A stretch of DNA of 64,000 bases from Flavobacterium sp. YJ01. Lineage in GTDB: Bacteria > Bacteroidota > Bacteroidia > Flavobacteriales > Flavobacteriaceae. Each line of letters begins with the position of its first letter. The first letter of the stretch is position 1. The notes below the pieces were generated by a model. That model did not search any database, was not told where the DNA came from, and was given only the letters and a program-made list of their open reading frames with translations. Shown piece after piece: positions 23,200 to 30,676 of this stretch. The DNA lies in assembly GCF_029320955.1 (NCBI RefSeq), contig NZ_CP119757.1:2356001-2420000 (forward strand), given 5' to 3'. Made by a program: the position numbers and the translations under genes.

Positions 23200-24090
23200 T
23201 TATCTTCCCATAGGAGGTGGTGGTCCGCCTGCACGACCACGATTCATTTCTCTAAATTCCTCCATTTTTTTAATTACCGTTTCATCGTATTCTTTCTGAG
23301 AGATTACTTTTCCTTTTTTAGATGGCTTCATTTCTACTTTTTCTTTGGCATTTAGAACAATTTTCGAACATAGAATTGTTGTCGTTCCGTCGTTGATTTC
23401 TAAAATTAAACCGGGAAGTCCCCAATAATTTTCTGGGCCTTGATTCACCGGAATTTCTGGTGTATACCAAGCCGTAACCACAATTTCTTTTGGTATTTCG
23501 AAGTTATCCGCAAAGTTCGTCTTTGTTTCTCCAGAAGTTTTTTTAGTTTCCTCTTTTTTAGAATCGTCGTTGTTCTTAGGTCTGAAGTTTCTAAAATCGG
23601 TTTTACTAGCCGCTTTTACAGCTGTAGCTTTGAAACAGTTATAACCGCCAATTTGTTTGGTTTCTTGTTCTAATTTCCAGTTTAATTTTGGAAGAGAATC
23701 TACAACAAGAAATTCCTTGCCCATAAATTCTTTATCAACTGTATATGATTTTGCTTTCACATCTTTATAGAAAGTGCCTCCACCGCCTGTCAATGAACCA
23801 AACATTACACGAAAACCGCCTTGCTGCCCTGGCGCTTCTAGTTTTTCTTCTTCTTTATAGATTGAAGCCGATTTATCGAAATTTAAAATAAAGGTTTTTT
23901 CTAACATTTTCTTCATACGCTCTTCCATGCTTTTTTGCATTTCTGGCGTAATGTCTCTGTTTCCGCGCATTCCTTCAAATTTCGGGGCTTGAGTTTTTGA
24001 CTCATAAACAGCCATTCCTTGAAAATCTTTTTGAGCCTGAATTTGTACAGAAACAAGCATTAGTGTCATGTAAAAAAATAATTTCTTCAT
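23200..24090 (-). CDS. GLPGLI-family exported protein
   Basis: 296 residues with a signal peptide (MKKLFFYMTLMLVSVQIQA). The diagnostic WGLPGLILEI motif is at about residue 222, and the protein ends in a Gly/Pro/Arg tail (GRAGGPPPPMGR). The family is restricted to Bacteroidota, has no known activity, and often sits next to a TonB-type barrel, as here (78 bases upstream of it). The middle (about 175-200) is a low-complexity charged stretch. It has its own promoter upstream. Confidence 0.92.
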   Translation of the reverse strand: MKKLFFYMTLMLVSVQIQAQKDFQGMAVYESKTQAPKFEGMRGNRDITPEMQKSMEERMKKMLEKTFILNFDKSASIYKEEEKLEAPGQQGGFRVMFGSLTGGGGTFYKDVKAKSYTVDKEFMGKEFLVVDSLPKLNWKLEQETKQIGGYNCFKATAVKAASKTDFRNFRPKNNDDSKKEETKKTSGETKTNFADNFEIPKEIVVTAWYTPEIPVNQGPENYWGLPGLILEINDGTTTILCSKIVLNAKEKVEMKPSKKGKVISQKEYDETVIKKMEEFREMNRGRAGGPPPPMGR

Positions 24091-24133
24091 TTTATTTTCT
24101 TTAAAGTTGGGTAAATCCGATAAAACTTACATT

Positions 24134-24162
24134 CAAATGTATTACTAATTTTAAAATCCAAA
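24134..24162 (-). promoter_or_regulatory. Promoter of the GLPGLI-barrel operon
   Basis: Minus strand TTTG (24159-24162), 17-base spacer, TACATTTG (24134-24141). The start codon is about 40 bases downstream of the expected start point. Confidence 0.75.
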
Positions 24163-24305
24163 AAATTAAATATATTAACGGCTATAGGACATAGATAGAA
24201 CCGCTTATTTTTTAGACTATTAGAATAAAAAAAGGTTTAAGCACCAAAAGTGGTTTTCTAACGAAGGTTTTTTGTAATTTGGTACTCTTGTAAATCAATT
24301 TTCTC

Positions 24306-25121
24306 ATGTCAAAAAAGGTGCAAAAAATTATATTTTCTTTTCTTGCTTTCTGCACTATAAATGCGGTTTCTGCCCAGAATTCAAGCATAAACCCTACTTT
24401 ACTTTCGCATTTTAAAAATAATTCAGATCAGTTTTTAGGATTTGACGCTTTTGGATATTCTTATCAAATTAAAAACAATGTTTTTAGCAAAGTAAAGGGA
24501 AATGAACTTTTTGAATATAAAAATGTTTCATTGGGAAAAATCACCAAAGTCGATTTACAAAATCCGTTGAAAATAGTATTGTTTTACGAAGATTTTAATA
24601 GTGTTGTTTTGTTAGATAATCAACTAAATAAAATGACTGAAATTAATTTTTCTCAAAATCCGTCACCAATTGTAGTTACGGCAGTCGGAATGTCAACACA
24701 AAATCAGCTTTGGATTTACAATGCCTTAAACCAACAAGTTAGTCTTTTTGATTATTTAAAAAACGAATACAAAACCGTTTCTATTCCGTTAACAGAGCCA
24801 ATTAAGTATTATCAAACTGATTTTAATACTTTTATTTGGATTGATAAAAAAAACAATTGGTATTCTTGCGATATTTTTGGCAAAATAACTTTATTGGGCA
24901 AAATAGCTGATTTTGATAAAATTGCCATAGTTAGTTCTTCACAATATCTTTTCACTAAAGATAATTTATTGTTTTTTAAAGGAATTGACAAATCAAATCC
25001 TGATGCTGTTTCTGAGATTAAAATTTTAGAAAAAACCTTTGACAATTTTTATTACAAAGAACAAATTTTATCTATTTTTACAGCTACAGATATATCAAAT
25101 TATAAAATCGTAACACCGTAA
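24306..25121 (+). CDS. Exported hypothetical protein, beta-propeller-like
   Basis: 271 residues with a signal peptide ending AVSAQ. The rest alternates short strands with repeated forms such as GKITKVDLQNPLKIVLFY and GKITLLGKIADFDKIAIV, which suggests a small beta-propeller facing the periplasm. I do not recognise a named family. Its stop codon overlaps the start of the deoxynucleoside kinase gene (TAATG), so the two are probably translated together. A functional link to nucleotide salvage is not evident. Confidence 0.75.
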   Translation: MSKKVQKIIFSFLAFCTINAVSAQNSSINPTLLSHFKNNSDQFLGFDAFGYSYQIKNNVFSKVKGNELFEYKNVSLGKITKVDLQNPLKIVLFYEDFNSVVLLDNQLNKMTEINFSQNPSPIVVTAVGMSTQNQLWIYNALNQQVSLFDYLKNEYKTVSIPLTEPIKYYQTDFNTFIWIDKKNNWYSCDIFGKITLLGKIADFDKIAIVSSSQYLFTKDNLLFFKGIDKSNPDAVSEIKILEKTFDNFYYKEQILSIFTATDISNYKIVTP

Positions 25122-25735
25122 TGCACATAGCAATAGCAGGAAACATAGGCGCAGGAAAGACCACTCTAACCAAATTATTAGCGAAACATTTCAAATGGGA
25201 ACCTCATTATGAAGATGTAGTTGATAATCCGTATTTGGATGATTTTTACCATCAAATGGAGCGCTGGTCGTTTAATCTTCAGATTTATTTCCTAAACAGC
25301 CGTTTTCGTCAAGTGCAGCAAATTCGCGAAAGCGGAAAAAAAATCATTCAAGACAGAACGATTTATGAAGATGCGCATATTTTCGCTCCCAACTTATATG
25401 CAATGGGATTAATGACAAGTCGTGATTTTGAAAATTACACGTCTTTGTTTGAATTAATGGAATCGTTGGTTAAAGCTCCAGATTTATTGATTTATTTAAG
25501 AAGTTCTATTCCGAATTTGGTTGGACAGATTCACAAACGCGGACGCGAATATGAAAACTCTATTTCTATCGATTATTTAAGCCGTTTGAATGAAAGATAC
25601 GAAGCTTGGATTCAGACTTATGCTAAAGGAAAATTATTGATTATTGATGTTGACAATATTAATTTTGTTGACAATCCTGAAGATTTAGGAGATATCATTA
25701 ACAGAATTGATGCTGAATTGAATGGGTTGTTTTAA
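25121..25735 (+). CDS. Deoxynucleoside kinase
   Basis: 204 residues of the dNK/dGK family. The P-loop GNIGAGKTT is at residues 7-15, and the DRTIYEDAHIFA segment (near 84) carries the substrate Asp-Arg pair and catalytic Glu region. A lid RGREYENSIS follows. It phosphorylates deoxynucleosides in salvage; base preference (dA/dG or dC) cannot be told from sequence. Its start overlaps the preceding gene by one base and a strong terminator follows. Confidence 0.9.
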   Translation: MHIAIAGNIGAGKTTLTKLLAKHFKWEPHYEDVVDNPYLDDFYHQMERWSFNLQIYFLNSRFRQVQQIRESGKKIIQDRTIYEDAHIFAPNLYAMGLMTSRDFENYTSLFELMESLVKAPDLLIYLRSSIPNLVGQIHKRGREYENSISIDYLSRLNERYEAWIQTYAKGKLLIIDVDNINFVDNPEDLGDIINRIDAELNGLF

Positions 25736-25764
25736 AACACGAATTACACAGATTTACACGAAAT

Positions 25765-25800
25765 AAAAAATGCCTCTAAATAATTTGAGAGGCATTTTTT
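25765..25800. terminator. Terminator after the deoxynucleoside kinase gene
   Basis: AAAAAATGCCTCT / AGAGGCATTTTTT is a perfect 13-bp symmetrical stem with an 11-base loop. Nearly the same hairpin recurs at 26565-26599 after the toxin-antitoxin pair. Confidence 0.9.
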
Positions 25801-25856
25801 GTTTTTTCGAACAAAATTATTTATAATTATTTTCTTACTTTTGTTTGTCGAATAAA

Positions 25857-25888
25857 ATTTCCCGTATTGGGAAAATTCATTATCTTTG
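25857..25888 (+). promoter_or_regulatory. higBA operator and promoter
   Basis: A palindrome TTTCCC (25858-25863) / GGGAAA (25869-25874) with a 5-base centre lies just upstream of a perfect -7 box TATCTTTG (25881-25888). It replaces the usual -33 region, as expected for an autorepressor site bound by the antitoxin. Confidence 0.7.
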
Positions 25889-25899
25889 TCAAACTAAGT

Positions 25900-26196
25900 A
25901 TGAGAATAATAGCAAAAAGAACATTGCAAAATTTTTGGGAAAGATTTCCAAATTCAAAACAACAATTGTTAGCTTGGTATCAAGTATTTGATAAAAATAA
26001 TTTTGATAATTCAAATGCCATAAAATCATTTTTTGGGACAGCAGATTTCGTAGGTAACAATAAAGTAGTTTTCAATATTTGCGGAAATCATTATCGCTTA
26101 ATTGTAAAAATCAATTACGAAACTCAAATTGTCTATATTCTTTTTGTTGGAACACATAACGAATATGATGATTTAAAAGATATTAAAAATTTGTAA
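25900..26196 (+). CDS. higB: HigB-type toxin
   Basis: 98 residues, HigB family (mRNA interferase of the RelE fold). MRIIAKRTLQNFWERFP at the start and the C-terminal NHYRLIVKINYETQIVYILFVGTHNEYD are typical, the latter with the conserved His and Tyr. The ATG at 25900 is only about 12 bases after the -7 box, so the leader is very short. A TTG-started longer form would begin inside the operator and is rejected. The toxin gene comes first and the antitoxin second, the usual order for HigBA. Confidence 0.88.
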   Translation: MRIIAKRTLQNFWERFPNSKQQLLAWYQVFDKNNFDNSNAIKSFFGTADFVGNNKVVFNICGNHYRLIVKINYETQIVYILFVGTHNEYDDLKDIKNL

Positions 26197-26197
26197 A

Positions 26198-26566
26198 ATG
26201 AATATAAAACCAATAAAAACAGAGGAAGATTACAGTTTGGCTTTAGAAAAAGTTAATTCTCTTTTTGATGCAAAGCCTGACACTATCGAAGGTGACGAGT
26301 TAGATATTCTAGTTACACTGATAGAGAAATACGAACAGATACATTACCCAATTCCAGAACCCGATCCAATTGAAGCAATTCGGTTCATGATGGAACAAAA
26401 TGGATTAACTGATTCCGATTTAGGGATTATTTTAAACAGCAGATCAAGAGTCTCTGAATTATTTAATCGAAAAAGAGCATTGACAATAAAGCAAATCAGA
26501 GTGTTAAATGAAAAACTTCATATTCCAGCATCAACTTTAATAAAAGAATATGCTTTAAACCTATAA
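26198..26566 (+). CDS. higA: HigA-type antitoxin with XRE helix-turn-helix
   Basis: 122 residues, COG5499-like. The N-terminal half (KTEEDYSLALEKVNSLFDA) binds toxin. The C-terminal XRE domain (MMEQNGLTDSDLGIILNSRS, then RVSELFNRKRALT, about residues 65-105) should bind the palindrome at 25857. One base separates it from higB. It neutralises the toxin and represses the operon, as known for the family. Confidence 0.9.
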   Translation: MNIKPIKTEEDYSLALEKVNSLFDAKPDTIEGDELDILVTLIEKYEQIHYPIPEPDPIEAIRFMMEQNGLTDSDLGIILNSRSRVSELFNRKRALTIKQIRVLNEKLHIPASTLIKEYALNL

Positions 26567-26599
26567 AAAATGCCTCTAAAATTATTTAGAGGCATTTTT
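26565..26599. terminator. Terminator after higA
   Basis: AAAAAATGCCTCTAAA / TTTAGAGGCATTTTT, 16-base arms identical on the left with those at 25765. It can stop transcription from both higBA and the leftward hppA gene. Confidence 0.9.
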
Positions 26600-26623
26600 G
26601 TTTAAGAAACTTTGTTAAAGTTA

Positions 26624-29173
26624 TTATTTAGCAGCTTCAACTTTCGCTAAAACTTCTTCTTCTGTTCCTTCAAAAACTTCAGTTGTTGTTTTACCATTTT
26701 CTGTTTTAGTAACAGTTCCAGTCGTTTTTCCGTTTATATTTTTAACTTCCACTTTCACAGATGATTTCTCATATTTGCTAGTGTCAAAGCAATCCGTTTT
26801 TTTATAAGGATTTCCATTTTCATCAAAATGAGCTAAACATTTAGCTGTTTCTTCTGGCGAACAACCTTTTTCTTTACACATTTTAATGCACTCTTCTTTT
26901 GTCATTTTAGACAAATCACCACATTTAGAAACTCCGCCAGCGTGTAGTTCTGTTTTAGCACAGCAAGAAGCTTTTCCTGCAATGTCAGAATGTGCATTTC
27001 CTTCGCCCAAAATTGGCGCAATTACCAACCCTATTAAACAAGTTAATTTGATTAAAATATTCATTGAAGGTCCAGAAGTATCTTTAAACGGATCTCCAAC
27101 AGTATCTCCAGTCACGGCTGCTTTATGCGCATCTGAACCTTTATAAGTCATTTCGCCGTTGATCATAACTCCAGCTTCGAAAGATTTCTTAGCGTTGTCC
27201 CAAGCACCTCCTGCATTGTTTTGGAAAACTGCCCAAAGAACACCAGAAACGGTAACTCCAGCCATATATCCTCCTAACATTTCAGCAATTAACTGATTAT
27301 TGTCTGAATAAACTAACTTACCTAAAAGAACAATTAAAATAGGAAAACCAATTGTTAGAATTCCTGGCAGCATCATTTCGCGAAGAGCGGCTTTTGTAGA
27401 AATTTCAACGCATTTTCCATATTCAGGTTTTCCTGTTCCTTCCATAATTCCAGCAATTTCCTTGAACTGGCGGCGAACTTCGTACACCATATCCATTGCT
27501 GCTTTTCCAACAGAATTCATTGCCAAAGCAGAGAAAACCACAGGAATCATTCCTCCGACAAATAACATTGCTAAAACAGGTGCTTTAAAAATATTGATTC
27601 CGTCAATTCCTGTAAAGGTTACATAAGCCGCAAATAAAGCCAATGAAGTTAAAGCTGCAGAAGCAATTGCAAAACCTTTTCCAGTTGCTGCTGTCGTATT
27701 TCCTACTGAATCTAAAATATCTGTTCTTGTACGAACTTCTTTTGGCAATTCGCTCATTTCTGCTATTCCACCCGCATTATCAGAAATTGGTCCGAAAGCA
27801 TCAATTGCTAATTGCATTGCTGTTGTTGCCATCATTGCTGAAGCAGCCAGTGCCACTCCATAAAATCCTGCCAAAGCATACGAGATCCAGATTGCTACAG
27901 CAAATAAAATTACAGTTGGAAAAGTAGAAATCATTCCTGTCGCCAAACCTGCAATTACGTTTGTTCCTGCACCAGTTGATGATTTTTGAACAATTGCCAA
28001 AACGGGTTTTGTACCTAATCCTGTATAATATTCTGTTACTGATGAGATTGCTCCACCAACAACTAATCCAACTAGAGTTGCGTAGAAAACTCTCATTGAT
28101 GAAATCGCTTTAGAGCCTTCACCAAAGAAACTCATCTGCATGGTTTCTGGTAACATATATTGTACTAAAAAGAAACAAGCCACCGCTGTTAAAATAATAG
28201 AAACCCAGTTTCCTACATTTAATGCTTTCTGTACTTGAGCTTCTCTTGCGTTATCGTCTGAAATTTTCACTAAAAGTGTTCCTATAATAGAAAATATGAT
28301 TCCGAAACCAGCAATTGCCATTGGAAGCAATATTGGTCCAATTCCGCCAAAAGCATCATTGATACTTCCGCCCATATCTTTTATCACATAGTTTCCTAGC
28401 ACCATTGCGGCTAAAACCGTTGCTACATACGAACCAAATAAATCAGCTCCCATCCCCGCAACGTCACCAACATTATCTCCTACGTTATCAGCAATTGTTG
28501 CCGGATTACGCGGATCATCTTCTGGAATTCCTGCTTCTACTTTACCCACTAAATCGGCACCAACGTCAGCAGCTTTTGTATAGATTCCACCTCCAACTCT
28601 GGCAAACAATGCAATAGATTCTGCACCAAGCGAAAAACCTGCTAAAGTTTCTAAAACAACTGTCATTGTATCGGTATCTTTCCAAACTCCGTCAGAAAAA
28701 AGATTAAAGAAAATTATAAAGAAAGCTGTCAAACCTAAAACAGCCAAACCTGCAACACCTAAACCCATTACGGTTCCGCCTCCAAAAGAAACTTTTAAGG
28801 CCTGCGGTAAACTGGTACGTGCTGCCTGAGTGGTTCTAACGTTTGTTTTTGTTGCTATTTTCATTCCAATATTTCCTGCATAAGCAGAAAATAATGCACC
28901 AAAAATAAAGGCAATTACGATTAATAAATGTGTTTTAACTCCTGGGATAAAAGTAATTCCTGCCAAAGCTAAACTGGCAATAATTACGAAAATCGTTAGT
29001 AATTTATATTCTGCTTTCAGGAAGGCTAAAGCTCCTTCGTAGATGTAATCTGAAATCTCTTTCATCTTACCATCTCCGGCGTCTTGTTTTAAAACCCAAC
29101 TCCTTTTTATTCCCATGAAAAGTAATCCTAAAACTGCCATGACAATAGGCAGGTAAATCATAAATGCATTCAT
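26624..29173 (-). CDS. hppA: Membrane-bound ion-translocating pyrophosphatase with cysteine-rich C-terminal extension
   Basis: 849 residues with about 16 membrane segments. EDDPRNPATIADNVGDNVGD is the PPi-binding loop region (near 220-240). GNTTAATGKG has Ala at the position that marks K+-dependent members. The core (to about 725) couples PPi hydrolysis to Na+ and/or H+ export. Residues 726-849 are extra: eight cysteines in short spacings (SCC, KCG, EECIKMCKEKGC, KC, DC), then a Lys/Thr-rich beta-like tail. This extension is unusual; it could bind metal. It ends at a shared terminator. Confidence 0.95.
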   Translation of the reverse strand: MNAFMIYLPIVMAVLGLLFMGIKRSWVLKQDAGDGKMKEISDYIYEGALAFLKAEYKLLTIFVIIASLALAGITFIPGVKTHLLIVIAFIFGALFSAYAGNIGMKIATKTNVRTTQAARTSLPQALKVSFGGGTVMGLGVAGLAVLGLTAFFIIFFNLFSDGVWKDTDTMTVVLETLAGFSLGAESIALFARVGGGIYTKAADVGADLVGKVEAGIPEDDPRNPATIADNVGDNVGDVAGMGADLFGSYVATVLAAMVLGNYVIKDMGGSINDAFGGIGPILLPMAIAGFGIIFSIIGTLLVKISDDNAREAQVQKALNVGNWVSIILTAVACFFLVQYMLPETMQMSFFGEGSKAISSMRVFYATLVGLVVGGAISSVTEYYTGLGTKPVLAIVQKSSTGAGTNVIAGLATGMISTFPTVILFAVAIWISYALAGFYGVALAASAMMATTAMQLAIDAFGPISDNAGGIAEMSELPKEVRTRTDILDSVGNTTAATGKGFAIASAALTSLALFAAYVTFTGIDGINIFKAPVLAMLFVGGMIPVVFSALAMNSVGKAAMDMVYEVRRQFKEIAGIMEGTGKPEYGKCVEISTKAALREMMLPGILTIGFPILIVLLGKLVYSDNNQLIAEMLGGYMAGVTVSGVLWAVFQNNAGGAWDNAKKSFEAGVMINGEMTYKGSDAHKAAVTGDTVGDPFKDTSGPSMNILIKLTCLIGLVIAPILGEGNAHSDIAGKASCCAKTELHAGGVSKCGDLSKMTKEECIKMCKEKGCSPEETAKCLAHFDENGNPYKKTDCFDTSKYEKSSVKVEVKNINGKTTGTVTKTENGKTTTEVFEGTEEEVLAKVEAAK

Positions 29174-29226
29174 AATATATTAATGGTTTTGGTTAATAGT
29201 CAACAATCTAACTAAAACGAATTTAA

Positions 29227-29266
29227 ACAAAAAAGCAATACTCCTGACGGCAGTATTGCTTTTTTT
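29227..29266 (-). terminator. ppa terminator
   Basis: AAAAGCAATACT / AGTATTGCTTTT is a perfect 12-bp stem (29231-29242 with 29252-29263) with U-runs on either side. Confidence 0.85.
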
Positions 29267-29286
29267 ATATTAGAATACGGTTAAAA

Positions 29287-29817
29287 TTATTTAATACTAA
29301 ATAATCCCTCTGGTTTATTTTCAATATCATCAAAACGCTTAGTACATTCTGCAATAATGTCAAATGCTTCTTTAACGTCTCCCCATCCTTCTACGTCTAC
29401 TTTTTTGTTTTCAAGATCTTTGTAAACTTGGAAAAAGTGCTCGATTTCTTTTAATAAGTGTCCGTTAATATCTGAAAGGTCATTTAATGAATTCCAGATT
29501 GGATCTGAAACTGGTACACAAATAATTTTTTCGTCTGGTCCTTTATCATCTGCCATGTGGAAAACTCCAATTGGCTTTACTTCAATTACACATCCAGGAA
29601 AAGTTGGTTCGTTAATTAAAACTAATACATCAAGAGGATCTCCGTCTAAAGCTAAAGTTTCTGGAATAAATCCGTAATCTGCTGGGTACATCATTGAAGA
29701 GAATAACATTCTATCAAAACGCATTCTTTTAATTTCAAAATCGTACTCGTATTTATTTCTGCTTCCTCTCGGTATTTCGATTAATACATCGAAAGTCGTT
29801 AATTTGTCTGCGGTCAT
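29287..29817 (-). CDS. ppa: Inorganic pyrophosphatase
   Basis: 176 residues, family I soluble pyrophosphatase. The metal-binding signature DGDPLDVLVL lies near residues 58-67, with EIPRGSRNKYEYD at the start and YPADYGFIPETLA before it. It hydrolyses cytoplasmic PPi. Its neighbour hppA uses the same substrate to pump ions, so the pair controls how PPi energy is spent. A consensus promoter lies at 29851-29880. Confidence 0.96.
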   Translation of the reverse strand: MTADKLTTFDVLIEIPRGSRNKYEYDFEIKRMRFDRMLFSSMMYPADYGFIPETLALDGDPLDVLVLINEPTFPGCVIEVKPIGVFHMADDKGPDEKIICVPVSDPIWNSLNDLSDINGHLLKEIEHFFQVYKDLENKKVDVEGWGDVKEAFDIIAECTKRFDDIENKPEGLFSIK

Positions 29818-29850
29818 TTTCGTTTTTTATTGTTTCTATAATTTCGGTTG

Positions 29851-29880
29851 CAAAAATAACTAAAGAATCTAGTTTTACAA
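29851..29880 (-). promoter_or_regulatory. ppa promoter
   Basis: Minus strand TTG (29878-29880), 19-base spacer, TATTTTTG (29851-29858). About 30 bases of leader follow. Confidence 0.75.
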
Positions 29881-29928
29881 TAAAAAACAAGGTTAAATTA
29901 TCCGCATTAGAGTTTAAAAAACAAGCAT

Positions 29929-30528
29929 TTAATAAGTAATTGTTCGATTTCTTTTTTTCAGGTAATAATGCCAAAGCAAATAAGTGGCATAAGAACGATA
30001 AGGACTCCATTGTTGAGCATGAATTTCCATTTCTTGCTTATCGTGAATATTTAATAATTCTTTTATGGTATTAATGACGGCAATATCTCCCAACGGAATC
30101 AAATCGGGCTCTTGAAGACAGAACATTAAATAGATATCAATGGTCCAATTTCCGATTCCTTTTAGTTTAATTAATTCTTCACGAACTTGCTTTGCTGATT
30201 TTAATGCTAAACTTTCAACATCTAATTCTTTACTTAAAATGGCCCTGGCTAAAATCTTAATGTATTTTGTTTTTTGACGGCTTACTCCAAAATTTCTAAA
30301 TTCTTCATCTGAAAGAACAGCCATTGTCTCAGGATTGCAAGTGGTATACGATTTAATTTTTAAAAATGTAGCTTTCGCAGAATCGATAGAAACCTGCTGT
30401 TCTAAAATTAATAACACTAAAGTTTCAAAACCCTGAGGACGCTTTGGAATTTGAGGTAATCCGTATTTCTCAATAATTTCTAGAAATATTGGGTTTTTAG
30501 CTGAAAGAAAATCAATAGCTTCTTGCAT
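29929..30528 (-). CDS. HhH-GPD DNA glycosylase (3-methyladenine glycosylase type)
   Basis: 199 residues. The helix-hairpin-helix is LIKLKGIGNWTIDIYLM (near 128-145), followed by the catalytic Asp in LIPLGDIAV (near 158). No Fe-S cysteine motif is present, so it resembles AlkA/Mag rather than MutY/Nth. It removes alkylated bases in base excision repair. The gene is single and leftward, separated from ppa by 111 bases. Confidence 0.88.
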   Translation of the reverse strand: MQEAIDFLSAKNPIFLEIIEKYGLPQIPKRPQGFETLVLLILEQQVSIDSAKATFLKIKSYTTCNPETMAVLSDEEFRNFGVSRQKTKYIKILARAILSKELDVESLALKSAKQVREELIKLKGIGNWTIDIYLMFCLQEPDLIPLGDIAVINTIKELLNIHDKQEMEIHAQQWSPYRSYATYLLWHYYLKKRNRTITY

Positions 30529-30578
30529 AATTTTGGATTTCTAAAGTAAATCAAAAATAAGAAAAATGAAATTAGTTC

Positions 30579-30665
30579 TCGCAAAGCCTCAAAGCCGCAG
30601 AGTTTTTGCATAAAAAAGCCGCAAAGAATAGAAACCTTTGCGACTTTGTAACTTTGAATCTTTGT
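30579..30665. repeat. Phrase-like repeat upstream of the glycosylase gene
   Basis: Degenerate words built on GCAAAG/CTTTGC: CGCAAAGCCTCAAAGCCGC, AGCCGCAAAG, then the complement CCTTTGCGACTTTGTAAC and TTTGAATCTTTG. The two halves could pair. Confidence 0.6.
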
Positions 30666-30676
30666 CCCTTCTTAAG

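Noticed and set aside
28405..28617. Small rightward ORFs within the pyrophosphatase gene
   Set aside because: Leu/Gln-rich low-complexity shadows of a membrane protein read in antisense.
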